Part shown: piece by piece, positions 27,232-36,512 of the stretch
Layout of the letters: every line of letters begins with the position of its first letter
Numbering within the stretch: position 1 is the stretch's first letter
Source of the DNA: an uncultured Pseudomonadota bacterium
Lineage (GTDB): Bacteria > Myxococcota_A > UBA796 > GCA-2862545
DNA length: 64,000 nt
Direction: 5' to 3'
NCBI GenBank assembly: GCA_903861005.1
Contig: CAIOSP010000045.1
Coordinates: 1 to 64,000, forward strand
Made by a program: the position numbers and the translations under genes
Notes under the pieces: generated by a model
What the model was told of the DNA's origin: nothing
What the model saw: only the letters and a program-made list of their open reading frames with translations
Database searches by the model: none

Positions 27232-29595
27232 ATGTCGATTGCCCGCGTGACGCCCTTGCTGTTCGTGCTCGCCTGCGCCTCGGGTGGATCGGGCGGCGGT
27301 AAGGACAAGTCCGACACCGACGGGAGCGGCGGTGACCCCATCCCCACCTGCCTCGCGCCCTCCTGGTCCGCGCCCTACACCACGCCCGGCGTCACGCCGC
27401 TCATCCCGCTGCGCCGCACCAAGGACGCCGGTACGGCCGTCCGCTTTGAGATGCGCCCGCTCGTGCTCTACGGCGTCGGCGAAGGCTCGGTCCGCGTGGA
27501 CGTGACCGGCCGCTTCTTGCTCGCCGACGTGGACGGCAACCCGCTCAAGACCCCGTTCGACGTCACCGAGGCCGACCTGCCGCTCACCGTGCTGGTGACG
27601 GCCCCGCGCGGCGGCGTCGGTCAGGTCGACGCCACGCCGCTGGGCGTCGCCGAGGGCGGCGCGTGCGCGCCCGCCAGCCAGCCGCTCGCCACGCTCGACG
27701 CGCCCGATCTGGCCGGCGAACCGAGCCCCGACGTGCCCCACCTTCGCACGGTGGACCTATTCCGCGAGGACGAGCGCGTGGGTGTCCTCGTCGACCCGAC
27801 CCTGCACCTGGATCGCGTGGGCCTGGACGCCGACGTGGCGATCGTCGCGCACCGCACGCCCGACGAGTGGGCGCTGGACAACACACTGGTGGACGTGTCC
27901 GGCGGCACCGAGCCGCTCAGCGTCGACGCGGCCGACCCGTCGAACGCGCGGGTGATCGCCTGGGCGCCGCCCACGGACGGCGGCAACGGCGACCCGATGT
28001 CCTACGACGTGGTCGTCGACTGGGGCAAGGACGGGCACCTCGACCCGGGCGATCTGATCGACGGGTTCGGCGCGCAGGCCGGGTTCTGGGTGGCGAAGGA
28101 CCTGTCGGCCCCGGGGCCGTACACGCCGCAGATGGCGCGTACCTCAGGCGGCAACTGGCTCGACGAGGAGATCTGGTGGCCCACCGATCTGCCGGAGGCG
28201 CTCAAGCCCGCCCCGCTGATCGTCATCAGCCACGGCAACGGTCACGACTACCGCTGGTACGGCTTCATCGGCGCGCACCTGGCCTCGTACGGCTTCGTCG
28301 TGATGTCGCACACGAACAACACGGGCCCCGGCATCCTCACCGCCAGCCGCACCACGCTCGCGAACACCGACTGGCTGCTCGGGCACCGCGACACCGCGCT
28401 CGACGGCGCGCTCACCGGCCTGATCGACCCGCACCGCATCGGCTGGATCGGCCACAGCCGCGGCGGCGAGGGCGTCGTCCGCGCGTTCCAGCGCCTAGCG
28501 GGCGGGGCCGAGCCGTTCACGGTCACGAACTACACGTTGGATGACATCAAGGCGATCACCTCGATCGCACCCACCGTGTTCGACGGCATCAAGAAGGCGA
28601 GCCCCGGCGACCGCCCCTACATGCTGATGAACGGCGGCGCCGACGGCGACGTCACTGGCGGCGCAGACTGCCCGCTCTGCCAGTCCTTCCGCATCGCCAG
28701 CGTGGGCTTAGACGACGTGGTGATGGCCACCTTCCACGGCGCGTCGCACAACGTCTTCCACGACGGCGTGAACTCGTTCGACGAGGGCATCGGGCCCAAC
28801 CGGCTGTCGCGCGACCAGCTCCACCCGTCGGAGCTCACCTATCTGCTCTCGTTCTTCTCCTGGGAGGTGAAGGGCAACGAGGCCTACCGCGAGGTCTTCT
28901 CGCGCAACCCCAACGGCTGGCGCCCGGTCGGCATCCCGGTCGACAACACCGTGGCCGTCAGCCTGCGCGACGCGCCCGACGCCGGCTCGTGGTGGGTCGA
29001 CGACTACCAGAACGACGACGGCAACGACGTCAGCACCTCGGGTGGTACGGTGGAGGCGACCGGCCTCGACCTGCTGGAGGGCATGCTCGACGACCGCGAC
29101 ATGCAGTTCGGCTGGAACGGCAACGACCTGATGAACGGCATGACGCTGGTGTCCGGCGACGGATGGGAGCGCGGCCTCGTGATGCGCTGGACCACCGACG
29201 CCAGCTACACGGAGCGCCTCACCGATCCGCTCGACGTGACCGGCTACCGCGAGGTCGCGATGCGCGTGTCGCAGATGACCCGCAGCCCCGGCACCGTGGC
29301 GCTGTCGGGTGAGCTCAGCTTCGTGGTCGAGCTGGAGGATGCGGACGGCCACACGGTGAGCCACAACACCGCGGACTACGGCGGCGTGACCGACCCGTAC
29401 CCGCGCGACGGCCTGGGCGCGGGCCAGGGCTGGGCGAACGAGTGGAACTCGGTGCGGATCCCGCTGCGCGACTTCCGCGGCGAAGGTCAGGGCCTCGACA
29501 TGACGCGACTCGTCGCCGTCCGCCTAAAGTTCGGCGAGTCGGTCGGCTCGCCCACGGGCCAGATCGGCTTCGACGATCTGCACTTCGCGCCGTAG
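27232..29595 (+). CDS. Surface lipoprotein with alpha/beta-hydrolase domain
   Basis: A 787-residue predicted lipoprotein. The signal peptide ends in lipobox VLAC (Cys15), followed by a Gly/Asp-rich tether with a DTD element. Residues 50-300 are an uncharacterised beta-rich region. A hydrolase domain follows: PLIVISHGNGHDYRWYGF (oxyanion loop), then the nucleophile elbow GWIGHSRGGEG (Ser409), RPYMLMNGGADGDV and a candidate His in FHGASHNVFHDG. The last 200 residues resemble a beta-sandwich carbohydrate-binding-like domain. ATG 27232 is chosen because GGAG lies five bases upstream. Substrate is unknown; polyester, lipid or glycan-ester cleavage are possible. Opposite the argS gene, 101 bases away. 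Confidence 0.78.
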   Translation: MSIARVTPLLFVLACASGGSGGGKDKSDTDGSGGDPIPTCLAPSWSAPYTTPGVTPLIPLRRTKDAGTAVRFEMRPLVLYGVGEGSVRVDVTGRFLLADVDGNPLKTPFDVTEADLPLTVLVTAPRGGVGQVDATPLGVAEGGACAPASQPLATLDAPDLAGEPSPDVPHLRTVDLFREDERVGVLVDPTLHLDRVGLDADVAIVAHRTPDEWALDNTLVDVSGGTEPLSVDAADPSNARVIAWAPPTDGGNGDPMSYDVVVDWGKDGHLDPGDLIDGFGAQAGFWVAKDLSAPGPYTPQMARTSGGNWLDEEIWWPTDLPEALKPAPLIVISHGNGHDYRWYGFIGAHLASYGFVVMSHTNNTGPGILTASRTTLANTDWLLGHRDTALDGALTGLIDPHRIGWIGHSRGGEGVVRAFQRLAGGAEPFTVTNYTLDDIKAITSIAPTVFDGIKKASPGDRPYMLMNGGADGDVTGGADCPLCQSFRIASVGLDDVVMATFHGASHNVFHDGVNSFDEGIGPNRLSRDQLHPSELTYLLSFFSWEVKGNEAYREVFSRNPNGWRPVGIPVDNTVAVSLRDAPDAGSWWVDDYQNDDGNDVSTSGGTVEATGLDLLEGMLDDRDMQFGWNGNDLMNGMTLVSGDGWERGLVMRWTTDASYTERLTDPLDVTGYREVAMRVSQMTRSPGTVALSGELSFVVELEDADGHTVSHNTADYGGVTDPYPRDGLGAGQGWANEWNSVRIPLRDFRGEGQGLDMTRLVAVRLKFGESVGSPTGQIGFDDLHFAP

Positions 29596-29601
29596 CGGCC
29601 C

Positions 29602-31908
29602 TCAGGGCACGCAGGTGCCCTGGCTCGGTCGGCACGTCAGGCTGGAGTGCTCGCCCAGGTCCCAGCGGACGTCGGCCGGGTCGCCCACCGCCAGATCGTC
29701 TGACTCGTTCTCGAACGCGTCGACGCCCATGTCGACGTCGGCCAAGGTCAGCGTGTCTACGCCTGGCGAGGTGCTGTCGAGCCCGAACCAGATCCCGCCG
29801 CCCACCGGCGCCAGGTTCAAGTGGAACGCGCCCGAGTTCACGACCAGCGACGTCGCGGCGTCCGGCTCCACCGCCACCACGCCCTGCACGGTCGCCTCGT
29901 TTGAGCTGACGACGCAGCCCGTCAGCGTCAGGCTGCCGCCGATCTGACGGATCGCCGGGCCCACGTCCGCCCGATTGGACGTGATGTGCACGTTGTCCAC
30001 CGTGGTCGAGCAGTGGTCGAGCCACAGGCCGCCCGCCGTCACGCCGATGTGCCGGAGCAGCTCGGCGCCGTCCAAGCTCACCTGCCCGCCGTGCGCCGCG
30101 ATCCCCGCGACGCCATCCGACGCCTCGTTGCCGTCGAAGGTGCCGCCGATCACGTCGAACGTCCGCACGCGCACGTCGGCGGCGCCCACGTCCCCGCCCG
30201 AGTTGTCGGTGGCGTCCACGTCGTCGAACGTGAGCGCGCCGTTCGCGCTGTCGGCCGACACGCCCGCCACCCCCGCCGAGAAGTTGGCGGTGAGCCGCAC
30301 GCGCGTCAGCGACGTCGTGATGAAGTCCTCAAGCCGGATGCCGCCGGTGACCGTCCCGCGGTTGTTGCCCACCGTCAGATCAGCCAGCACCGGCGACTCG
30401 CCGGTCAGCCAGAGCGCGCCGACGCCGTCGGACGCGCCGTTCCCGATGAACGTGCTGGTCGACACGCTCACGCTGTCCGTGGTCGCGTCCACGCCGCCCG
30501 CGCCCGCGTCCGCCTGGTTGGAGCGGAAGGTGCAGGAGGTCACTGTGAGCGAGCCGCGCGTGTCGGGCATAAACAGCGCCGCCCGTCCGCCCGTGTTCTC
30601 GGCGAAGGTGACGTCGTCCAGGGTCAGGTCGACGCCGACCGCCAGCACCGCCGACGCGCCCGCGTCCGACGTGTTCACGTCGAACGTGGCGGCCGTGATG
30701 AGCGCGTCGATCGCCGGCGTGGGGTCGGAGTCGATCACCCGCACCGGCGCGCCCACGGTGCGTGAGCGCGACACACCCCCGCCCGTCCAGTGCAGCTCGC
30801 TGTCGTGCACGTCGACCAGCGCGCCGTCCGACGGGCTGTCGCTGACGAGGTTGCGGATCAGGATCGGGTGCACCCACACGGTGGCGGGCGCGCCGTCGGC
30901 CGCGTCTGCGTAGATCGCCGAGCCGCTCTCCTCGGCCACCGCGTCCTCCACCGTCACTGCGATCGCGTCGAGCGAGGCGCCGTGCAGCAGGATCGCGGCG
31001 CCGCGCTGAGCGCGTGGGCCGCTGATCGTCAGATCGCGCAGCACCAGCGACGCCCCCGGACCCGCCCAGAAGGCGCCGCCTTCGTCCGCCGTGCCGCCTT
31101 CGATCGGTGTGGTGTCCAACGTGAGCGTCCCGCCCTGGATCAGGGCCACGCCGCCGCGTCGTGTCGGGCCCACCGCCGTGCCGGTCCCGCCTTGGAGCGT
31201 GATGCCGTCGATCGACACCGCGCCGGACGTCACCGTGATCAGGCTGCCGTCGGCCACGCCAAGGCTGACTTCGCTCGGACCACCCTGCCCGTGGATCGTG
31301 AGGTCGTGATCGATCTGGATGACGCCCGGGGCAGCGCCCGCGCACACGTAGATCGTGTCGCCAGAGGCGGACGCGGCCGCCGCCTCTCCGACGGTCGCGT
31401 AGTCGCCGCCACCGAGCACCGCGACCAAGCCCGCCTCGGTGGTGGTCGCGTCGCAGTCGTCGTTGAACCCGTTGCACTTCTCGGGCGCGCCGGGCTTCAC
31501 GTTGGGGTTGCGGTCATCACAGTCCGTGCCGCCGGTCGGCACGCTCGGGAGGCCGTCGCCGTCCGCGTCGGCGCCGTCCACGCCGTCGCAGTTCTGGTCG
31601 ATCGCGTCGCCCGCGTTGTCGGGCGTGCCCGGGCCCCGGATCGTCGGGTCGTCGTCGTTGCAGTCGGTGCCGCCGCTCGCGATGCTGGCGGCCAGGTCAC
31701 CGTCGTCATCCACGCCGTCCACGCCGTCGCAGGACGTGTCGATCCCGTCACCGAACGGATCAGGCGCGCCCGGGTAGACGCTGGCCTTGGCGTCGTCGCA
31801 GTCTCCTTGCACGGCGGAGACGCCGTCCCCGTCGGCGTCGTCTTTGAGCGGCGAACCGCACGCCACGAGCGCCAGGGTCAGCGGCCAGAGGATCGGGGCT
31901 GCGCGCAT
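29602..31908 (-). CDS. MopE-like lipoprotein with beta-helix domain
   Basis: A 768-residue predicted surface lipoprotein: lipobox in LALVAC (Cys17). Residues 25-150 hold three MopE-type Asp/Cys repeats of the form DxDGDGxxxxxGxDCDD...NxxCDGxDG, thought to bind Ca or metal ions in this family. The rest consists of repeating short strands (LTLDDVTF, LTVTSCTFRSN, VSVSTSTFIGN and similar) typical of a right-handed parallel beta-helix, seen in adhesins and polysaccharide lyases. No catalytic residues are apparent. ATG 31908 has GAGGGAG five bases upstream; the frame before it is not used. It is convergent, by six bases, with the lipoprotein hydrolase gene. Confidence 0.85.
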   Translation of the reverse strand: MRAAPILWPLTLALVACGSPLKDDADGDGVSAVQGDCDDAKASVYPGAPDPFGDGIDTSCDGVDGVDDDGDLAASIASGGTDCNDDDPTIRGPGTPDNAGDAIDQNCDGVDGADADGDGLPSVPTGGTDCDDRNPNVKPGAPEKCNGFNDDCDATTTEAGLVAVLGGGDYATVGEAAAASASGDTIYVCAGAAPGVIQIDHDLTIHGQGGPSEVSLGVADGSLITVTSGAVSIDGITLQGGTGTAVGPTRRGGVALIQGGTLTLDTTPIEGGTADEGGAFWAGPGASLVLRDLTISGPRAQRGAAILLHGASLDAIAVTVEDAVAEESGSAIYADAADGAPATVWVHPILIRNLVSDSPSDGALVDVHDSELHWTGGGVSRSRTVGAPVRVIDSDPTPAIDALITAATFDVNTSDAGASAVLAVGVDLTLDDVTFAENTGGRAALFMPDTRGSLTVTSCTFRSNQADAGAGGVDATTDSVSVSTSTFIGNGASDGVGALWLTGESPVLADLTVGNNRGTVTGGIRLEDFITTSLTRVRLTANFSAGVAGVSADSANGALTFDDVDATDNSGGDVGAADVRVRTFDVIGGTFDGNEASDGVAGIAAHGGQVSLDGAELLRHIGVTAGGLWLDHCSTTVDNVHITSNRADVGPAIRQIGGSLTLTGCVVSSNEATVQGVVAVEPDAATSLVVNSGAFHLNLAPVGGGIWFGLDSTSPGVDTLTLADVDMGVDAFENESDDLAVGDPADVRWDLGEHSSLTCRPSQGTCVP

Positions 31909-31968
31909 GGAGACTCCCTCGTCCACCTGGGAGCTTCTACCATACCCGCCGCGCGGATGGCGCCCCGG

Positions 31969-33249
31969 TCAGGGGAGCACGGACGCCAGGACCTCGAACG
32001 CGCGCGCGCGATCTTCCGGCGCGACGTAGACGCGTGCGATGCTGTGCTCGTCGGCGTAGCGCTCGAACACCTGGCTCGCGTCGGTGAGCTTCTCGACCTT
32101 GGCGGTCGGCTGGCCCGGCAAGCGCATCTTCACGTAGAGCGTGCCGTCCACGTCCGCGCGGCGCGCGGCGGCGTAGCGCGACAGGCGCCCGGTGGACTCG
32201 CTGTCGATGTAGTCGATGCCTTCGCGCTGGAGCAGCGCGCGCTCAGTGTCGATGCGCACCTGCGGCAGCGTCCCGTGCCGCTCGACGACGCGACGGTACG
32301 GGGCCCGCTCGACGATACGGCGCGCCCACGGGTTCGAGGACCCACGCATGTGGGCCTCCAGGGCGACGTCGTCCAGGTACAGGTACTTGTCGAGGTCGGT
32401 GGAGATCGACCACTCGCCCGACTGCGTCACGTAGGCCTTCAGCATCTCCTCGTACACCACCGACGTGTGGTGGAAGTAGACCTGCAGGAACATGTGGTGC
32501 CGCGCGACCAGGAAGTGCTCGAACGCGTAGAGCGCGCCGGAGTCCAGGGCGAGGCAGACCTGACCGTGGGCCGTGTGCGCCGTGAGGTGCGAGACGATCC
32601 AGCGCACGTCGATCATGCCGTACTGGGCGCCGGTATAGTAGGCGTCGCGCGGCAGGTAGTCGAGGCGGTCGGCGTCGAGCTCCGACGAGATGATCTGCGA
32701 GAGCAGGCGCCGATGGTCCAGGCCGCCGTCGCGGAAGAAGTCGTCTTCCACGCGCACGTCATGGCTGATCAGCGCGGCGACGTGGCGCGAGGTGCACGGG
32801 AAGGACTGGTCGATCGCGCGGCCCAAGCTGGTGTGCTGCAGGATGGCGATCGTGAAGTCTTCATGCGACGCGTGGCCGCTGCGGGTACCCCGATACCAGG
32901 AGATCCCCAAGCCGGACACGTCGGGCATGGCGAACTCGGTGCAGTGGCTGAAGGGCCCGTGGCCGAGGTCGTGGCAGAGCGCCGCCAGACGCACGGCCGC
33001 GCGGAAGCGGGCGCGCGCGTTCGGGTCCTCGAACTGCCAGTCCCGGTAGGCGCGGTCGAACGCGGTGCCCGCGACCTGCATCACGCCCAGCACGTGGGCA
33101 AAGCGGCTGTGGGTGGCGCCCGGGAACGCCAGAAAGCTGAAGCCCACCTGCTTGAGCATGCGCAGGCGCTGGACGAAGGGCTGGTGGATCAGCTGCGACT
33201 CGGACTCGTCGAGCTCGATGGCGCCGTGGATCGGGTCGCGCACTTCCAT
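31969..33249 (-). CDS. HD-domain phosphohydrolase, dNTPase/SAMHD1-like
   Basis: A 426-residue HD-superfamily phosphohydrolase. It begins with the family opening MEVRDPIHGAIEL and continues with FPGATHSRFAHVLGV and the HD pair in AALCHDLGHGPFSH. Further family segments are SSELDADRLDYLPRDAYYTG and AYEEMLKAYVT-like (VYEEMLKAYV). These match SAMHD1/YdhJ-type enzymes, whose members include dNTP triphosphohydrolases. ATG 33249 was preferred over an in-frame extension to 33618 because GGAG lies nearby and the protein then starts at the conserved domain edge. It lies 38 bases downstream of the MFS gene on the same strand. Nucleotide substrate is not proven. Confidence 0.88.
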   Translation of the reverse strand: MEVRDPIHGAIELDESESQLIHQPFVQRLRMLKQVGFSFLAFPGATHSRFAHVLGVMQVAGTAFDRAYRDWQFEDPNARARFRAAVRLAALCHDLGHGPFSHCTEFAMPDVSGLGISWYRGTRSGHASHEDFTIAILQHTSLGRAIDQSFPCTSRHVAALISHDVRVEDDFFRDGGLDHRRLLSQIISSELDADRLDYLPRDAYYTGAQYGMIDVRWIVSHLTAHTAHGQVCLALDSGALYAFEHFLVARHHMFLQVYFHHTSVVYEEMLKAYVTQSGEWSISTDLDKYLYLDDVALEAHMRGSSNPWARRIVERAPYRRVVERHGTLPQVRIDTERALLQREGIDYIDSESTGRLSRYAAARRADVDGTLYVKMRLPGQPTAKVEKLTDASQVFERYADEHSIARVYVAPEDRARAFEVLASVLP

Positions 33250-33287
33250 GCCGTGGACTCCGTGAGCGCGGACTAGCACGGCCTGGC

Positions 33288-34502
33288 CTACAGGGCGCCC
33301 TGCGCCACCAACGCGCCCAGAAGCAGCAGCGCCGACGCGATCGCGAACGGCAGGCCCGGCATCGAGAACGGCGCGTTCGGCCCTACGCCCCAGGTGAAGC
33401 TGGCCGCGAAGAGCCCGGGCGCGATCAGGTCGGCCATGCTGCGCAGCGCGCCCGTCGCGCCCTGGAGCGCACCCTGCTCGTTGGTCGCTACGGTCTGGCT
33501 CATGGTCGCCTGCACGGCGGCGTTGGTGAAGCCTGCCGGCATCTGGATCACCAGCGCGATCCAGAACCACGTCCCGGACGGCCCGTAGGCCATCGCCGCG
33601 AACCCGATCGACCCGCACAGCAGGCCGATGCGCATGGCCCAGCGCTCGCCCAGCATACGCACCGCAGGCCCGACGAGCACGCCGCCGACCACCATGGAAG
33701 ACACGCCCACGCCGCCCAGCGCCAGGCCGACATCACGCGGCGACCAGTGCCAACGGTAGCCCGCGAACAGCACGAACATCGACGGCCACACCACGTTGGC
33801 CACCGCGCCCAGGAAGGTGACCACCGACAGCGCGCGGAGGCCCGGACGGCTGCCGAGGAAGCGCACGGCGCCCCACGGGTTGGCGCTCTTGAAGGTGAAC
33901 GGCCGACGGTTCTCGGGCGCCAGCGACTCCGGCAGCACCCACAGCCCGTAAGCAAAGTTCAACAGCGCGAGGCCGGCCGCCACCCAGAACGGGAGCTTGG
34001 GATCGCCATCCCCCAGCAGGCCGCCGACCACGGGCCCCAGGATAAACCCGAGCCCGAAGGCGGCGGACAGCATCCCGAACGCCTTGGCGCGGCCCTCAGG
34101 CGGCGTCACGTCGGCGATGTAGGCGCTGGCGGTGGAGATGTTCGCCGACGCGATGCCCGACACAACGCGAGCCGCCACCAGCCAGGCCAGGCTGCGCGAC
34201 AAGGCGATCAGGGCGAAGCTGATCGACAGGCCCAGCGTCGAGAAGAGCACGACGGGCCTGCGCCCGAAGCGGTCCGAGAGCGCGCCCAGCACAGGCATCG
34301 CCAGCAGCTGCATGGCCGCCCAGACGGTGGTCACGATGCCGGTGAAGGTGGCCGCTCGACCGTAATCTCCGCCTTCAAACTGCACGACGAGGCGGGGAAG
34401 CACCGGCACCACCAGCCCGAAGGCGAGCATGTCCAGCGTCACCGTCACGAAGATGAAGGCGACGGCAGCGCGCCGGCTGGCCTTTCCGGTCGTCTCGTTC
34501 AT
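33288..34502 (-). CDS. MFS drug/H+ antiporter, Tet-like
   Basis: A 404-residue major facilitator with about 12 membrane helices, closest by motif to the TetA/Bcr drug-export group. Visible: TVTLDMLAFGLVVPVLPRLV (helix 1 with the conserved Asp), GALSDRFGRRPVVLFSTLG (motif A), SAYIADVTPPEGRAKAFGM and GFILGPVVGGLLGD (motif C of antiporters). Such proteins export small molecules in exchange for protons; substrate cannot be inferred. ATG 34502 has GGAGA seven bases upstream. Divergent from the pseudokinase-PP2C gene, with inverted repeats between them. No drug-resistance regulator is adjacent. Confidence 0.88.
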   Translation of the reverse strand: MNETTGKASRRAAVAFIFVTVTLDMLAFGLVVPVLPRLVVQFEGGDYGRAATFTGIVTTVWAAMQLLAMPVLGALSDRFGRRPVVLFSTLGLSISFALIALSRSLAWLVAARVVSGIASANISTASAYIADVTPPEGRAKAFGMLSAAFGLGFILGPVVGGLLGDGDPKLPFWVAAGLALLNFAYGLWVLPESLAPENRRPFTFKSANPWGAVRFLGSRPGLRALSVVTFLGAVANVVWPSMFVLFAGYRWHWSPRDVGLALGGVGVSSMVVGGVLVGPAVRMLGERWAMRIGLLCGSIGFAAMAYGPSGTWFWIALVIQMPAGFTNAAVQATMSQTVATNEQGALQGATGALRSMADLIAPGLFAASFTWGVGPNAPFSMPGLPFAIASALLLLGALVAQGAL

Positions 34503-34526
34503 CCCTGCTCTCCGCCGCCCCGCTAA

Positions 34527-34546
34527 CGCAGGTCCCACGACCTGCG
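34527..34546. promoter_or_regulatory. Inverted repeat between the MFS and PP2C genes
   Basis: CGCAGGT at 34527-34533 and ACCTGCG at 34540-34546 form a perfect 7-6-7 inverted repeat, 24 bases upstream of the MFS start. A smaller hairpin (CCCCT, GTG, AGGGG) lies near 34575-34588. Either could be an operator in the divergent promoter region; no binding protein is known. Confidence 0.4.
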
Positions 34547-34621
34547 GCGGGGAAACCACATTCCGGGCGTGGGACACCCCTGTGAGGGGGGCAAGCGGTC
34601 CGACCGTGTTAACGGCGGCCG

Positions 34622-36499
34622 ATGCGCCCCATCCTCCAGACCCACGGCCTGACCCCAGGCACCACGCTCTACCACTCGGCGTTCGGCTTCGCGCGCGTCG
34701 AGTCGGCGGACGACGACGGCGTGACGTTGTCGTGGGAGCGGGACGGCGGGCACCTGCCGCGCAAGGTCCGCAACGAGAACCTCCGCCGCGTCTACTCGGT
34801 GTGCGGCGCGGACGGCTTCTTCCACCGGGCCGTCGTCAATAAAGACGCCCTCCGCACGGTCCTGCACGAGCGCCCGGCCGACGCGCTGGTCTGGCTGCTC
34901 GACGACCTCGCGGCCCCGCAGCGCCTGCGCGACATCATGGACTGGCTGGTCGGCCGCGAGCTGTTCACCGCCAAGACCTTCGTGCGGTGGTGGGGATCCG
35001 CCGAGTCGCTGGTGAAGTCCGACCCTCGCCTGTCTCTTGAGGGCGAGTGGCTGCACCTGCGCACTGAGTCCGCCCCGGCCATGGTCCAGCTGGCTCCCAC
35101 CGCGGTCGCCCCCGAGGCCGAGGAGATGGAACTCACGAGCATCGTGCAGCGCGGTCCGCTCGACGAAGAGGTCGAGGTCCACGACCACGGCACCGACGAG
35201 ATCGCGATCTTCGTTCCGCTGGCGCCCGTTCCCCTCGCTGACGCCGCCCCGCCGCCCCGCGCGCTCGCCGCGCTCGGTCGCGCCATGGCCGAGGCGCTGG
35301 CGCTCTGCCACGGGCAGGGTCGCGTCGCCAACCCCACCAGCGAGTCGTCGATCCTCAACCCGGACGGCTCGATCCGCTTTGAGGACAACGGGCCGTCGAG
35401 CGCGCCGTGGGCCGAAGAGCCCTCGCCCGAGGCCGACATCCGCGCCGCCGCTGTCGTGCTCCTCGAGGTCTGCCTGGGCCGCTCGCTCCCCGCGATCACC
35501 GACCCGGCCGAGGTCCTCCCGCACGTCCGCCACCGCGTCCCGGACCTGCCCCCGTCCACGCTCGCGCCGCTCTTCGCCGCCATGCGCGCCACGCCCGCCC
35601 AGCGCCCCACCGCCCTGGCCTGGGCCCGCCAGTGGGCCAGCGTGCAGGCCGCCGAGCTCGACCGCGCCCGCGCCTATGACGCTCAGGCCCACGTGCGCGT
35701 TGGCTACGACAGCCACATCGGCCGGGTCAAGCTGCTGCTCAGCCAGACCAACCAGGACGCGCTGTTCGTCGGCGTCCGCGGCAACCACGCGCTGCTCGTG
35801 CTTGCCGACGGCATCAGCATCGCCGACGCCGGTCGCGGCGACATCGCCTCCTGGCTCGCCGTGCAGGCCATCGCGCGCATGTGGCAGGCCGTGCCCGCCG
35901 AGCGCATCGTCGAGCAGCGCCTGCTGGACCGCGCGCTGCACCTGGCCAACCGCGCCATCTGCGACCACGCCCTGCGCGCCGCCGGCGGCGACCTCACCGG
36001 CCGTATGCCGATGGGCACCACGCTCACGGCGGCCGTCATCTCGGGCAACCGCGTGCATCTGGCCTGGCTGGGCGACAGCCGCGCCTACCTGGTCGGCCCG
36101 TGGGGCGTGTCGCTGCTCACCGCAGACGACAACGTGAGCGGCGAGCGCTTCCTGTCGTGGTGCGACGCCGACGCGCGGTCCTGGAACTCGGACGGCCACG
36201 CGCTGGTCCGCTACCTCGGTCACTTCGACGAGGGCGCGCAGCCTGCCCCCTTCCCCGCCCACCACACGTCGTTCGTGCTGCGGTCGGAGGAGCGCCTGGT
36301 GCTCTGCACCGACGGCATCACCGACTACGTCGACCCGCGTGAGGGCGAGGTGGCCGATCGCATCGGCCACGCCGCGATGAACCTGTCCCCCGACGCGGCC
36401 TGTCGTGCGCTGGTCACGGCCGCCAACGAGCGCGGCGGCGGCGACAACGCGACCATGATCATCGCCGAAGCGGACGAGCGGGGCGTCGAGCTCTGGTAG
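34622..36499 (+). CDS. PP2C-type phosphatase fused to a pseudokinase-like module
   Basis: A 625-residue fusion. Residues 1-60 are an SH3-like segment; residues 60-150 contain AKTFVRWWGSAESLVKSDPRL, resembling an accessory domain seen with GreA-type proteins. Residues 185-350 follow the order of a kinase C-lobe: ALALCHGQGRVANPTSESSI (HRD region, catalytic Asp lost), FEDNG at 253-257 (a DFG-like site), ADIRAAAVVLLEVCLGR and TPAQRPTALAWARQW. From about 360 a PP2C phosphatase: NQDALFVG, VLADGISIADAG, MGTTLTAAVI, AWLGDSRAYLV, VLCTDGITDYV and GGGDNATMII, with the metal-binding Asp residues present. PP2C dephosphorylates Ser/Thr. The pseudokinase call is by eye and could be wrong. Confidence 0.8.
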   Translation: MRPILQTHGLTPGTTLYHSAFGFARVESADDDGVTLSWERDGGHLPRKVRNENLRRVYSVCGADGFFHRAVVNKDALRTVLHERPADALVWLLDDLAAPQRLRDIMDWLVGRELFTAKTFVRWWGSAESLVKSDPRLSLEGEWLHLRTESAPAMVQLAPTAVAPEAEEMELTSIVQRGPLDEEVEVHDHGTDEIAIFVPLAPVPLADAAPPPRALAALGRAMAEALALCHGQGRVANPTSESSILNPDGSIRFEDNGPSSAPWAEEPSPEADIRAAAVVLLEVCLGRSLPAITDPAEVLPHVRHRVPDLPPSTLAPLFAAMRATPAQRPTALAWARQWASVQAAELDRARAYDAQAHVRVGYDSHIGRVKLLLSQTNQDALFVGVRGNHALLVLADGISIADAGRGDIASWLAVQAIARMWQAVPAERIVEQRLLDRALHLANRAICDHALRAAGGDLTGRMPMGTTLTAAVISGNRVHLAWLGDSRAYLVGPWGVSLLTADDNVSGERFLSWCDADARSWNSDGHALVRYLGHFDEGAQPAPFPAHHTSFVLRSEERLVLCTDGITDYVDPREGEVADRIGHAAMNLSPDAACRALVTAANERGGGDNATMIIAEADERGVELW

Positions 36500-36512
36500 G
36501 CGCGCCCCGGCG

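Noticed and set aside
34622-36499. Reading the PP2C protein as a full Ser/Thr kinase
   Set aside because: No Gly loop or N-lobe Lys and no HRD Asp; only a C-lobe-like order is visible.
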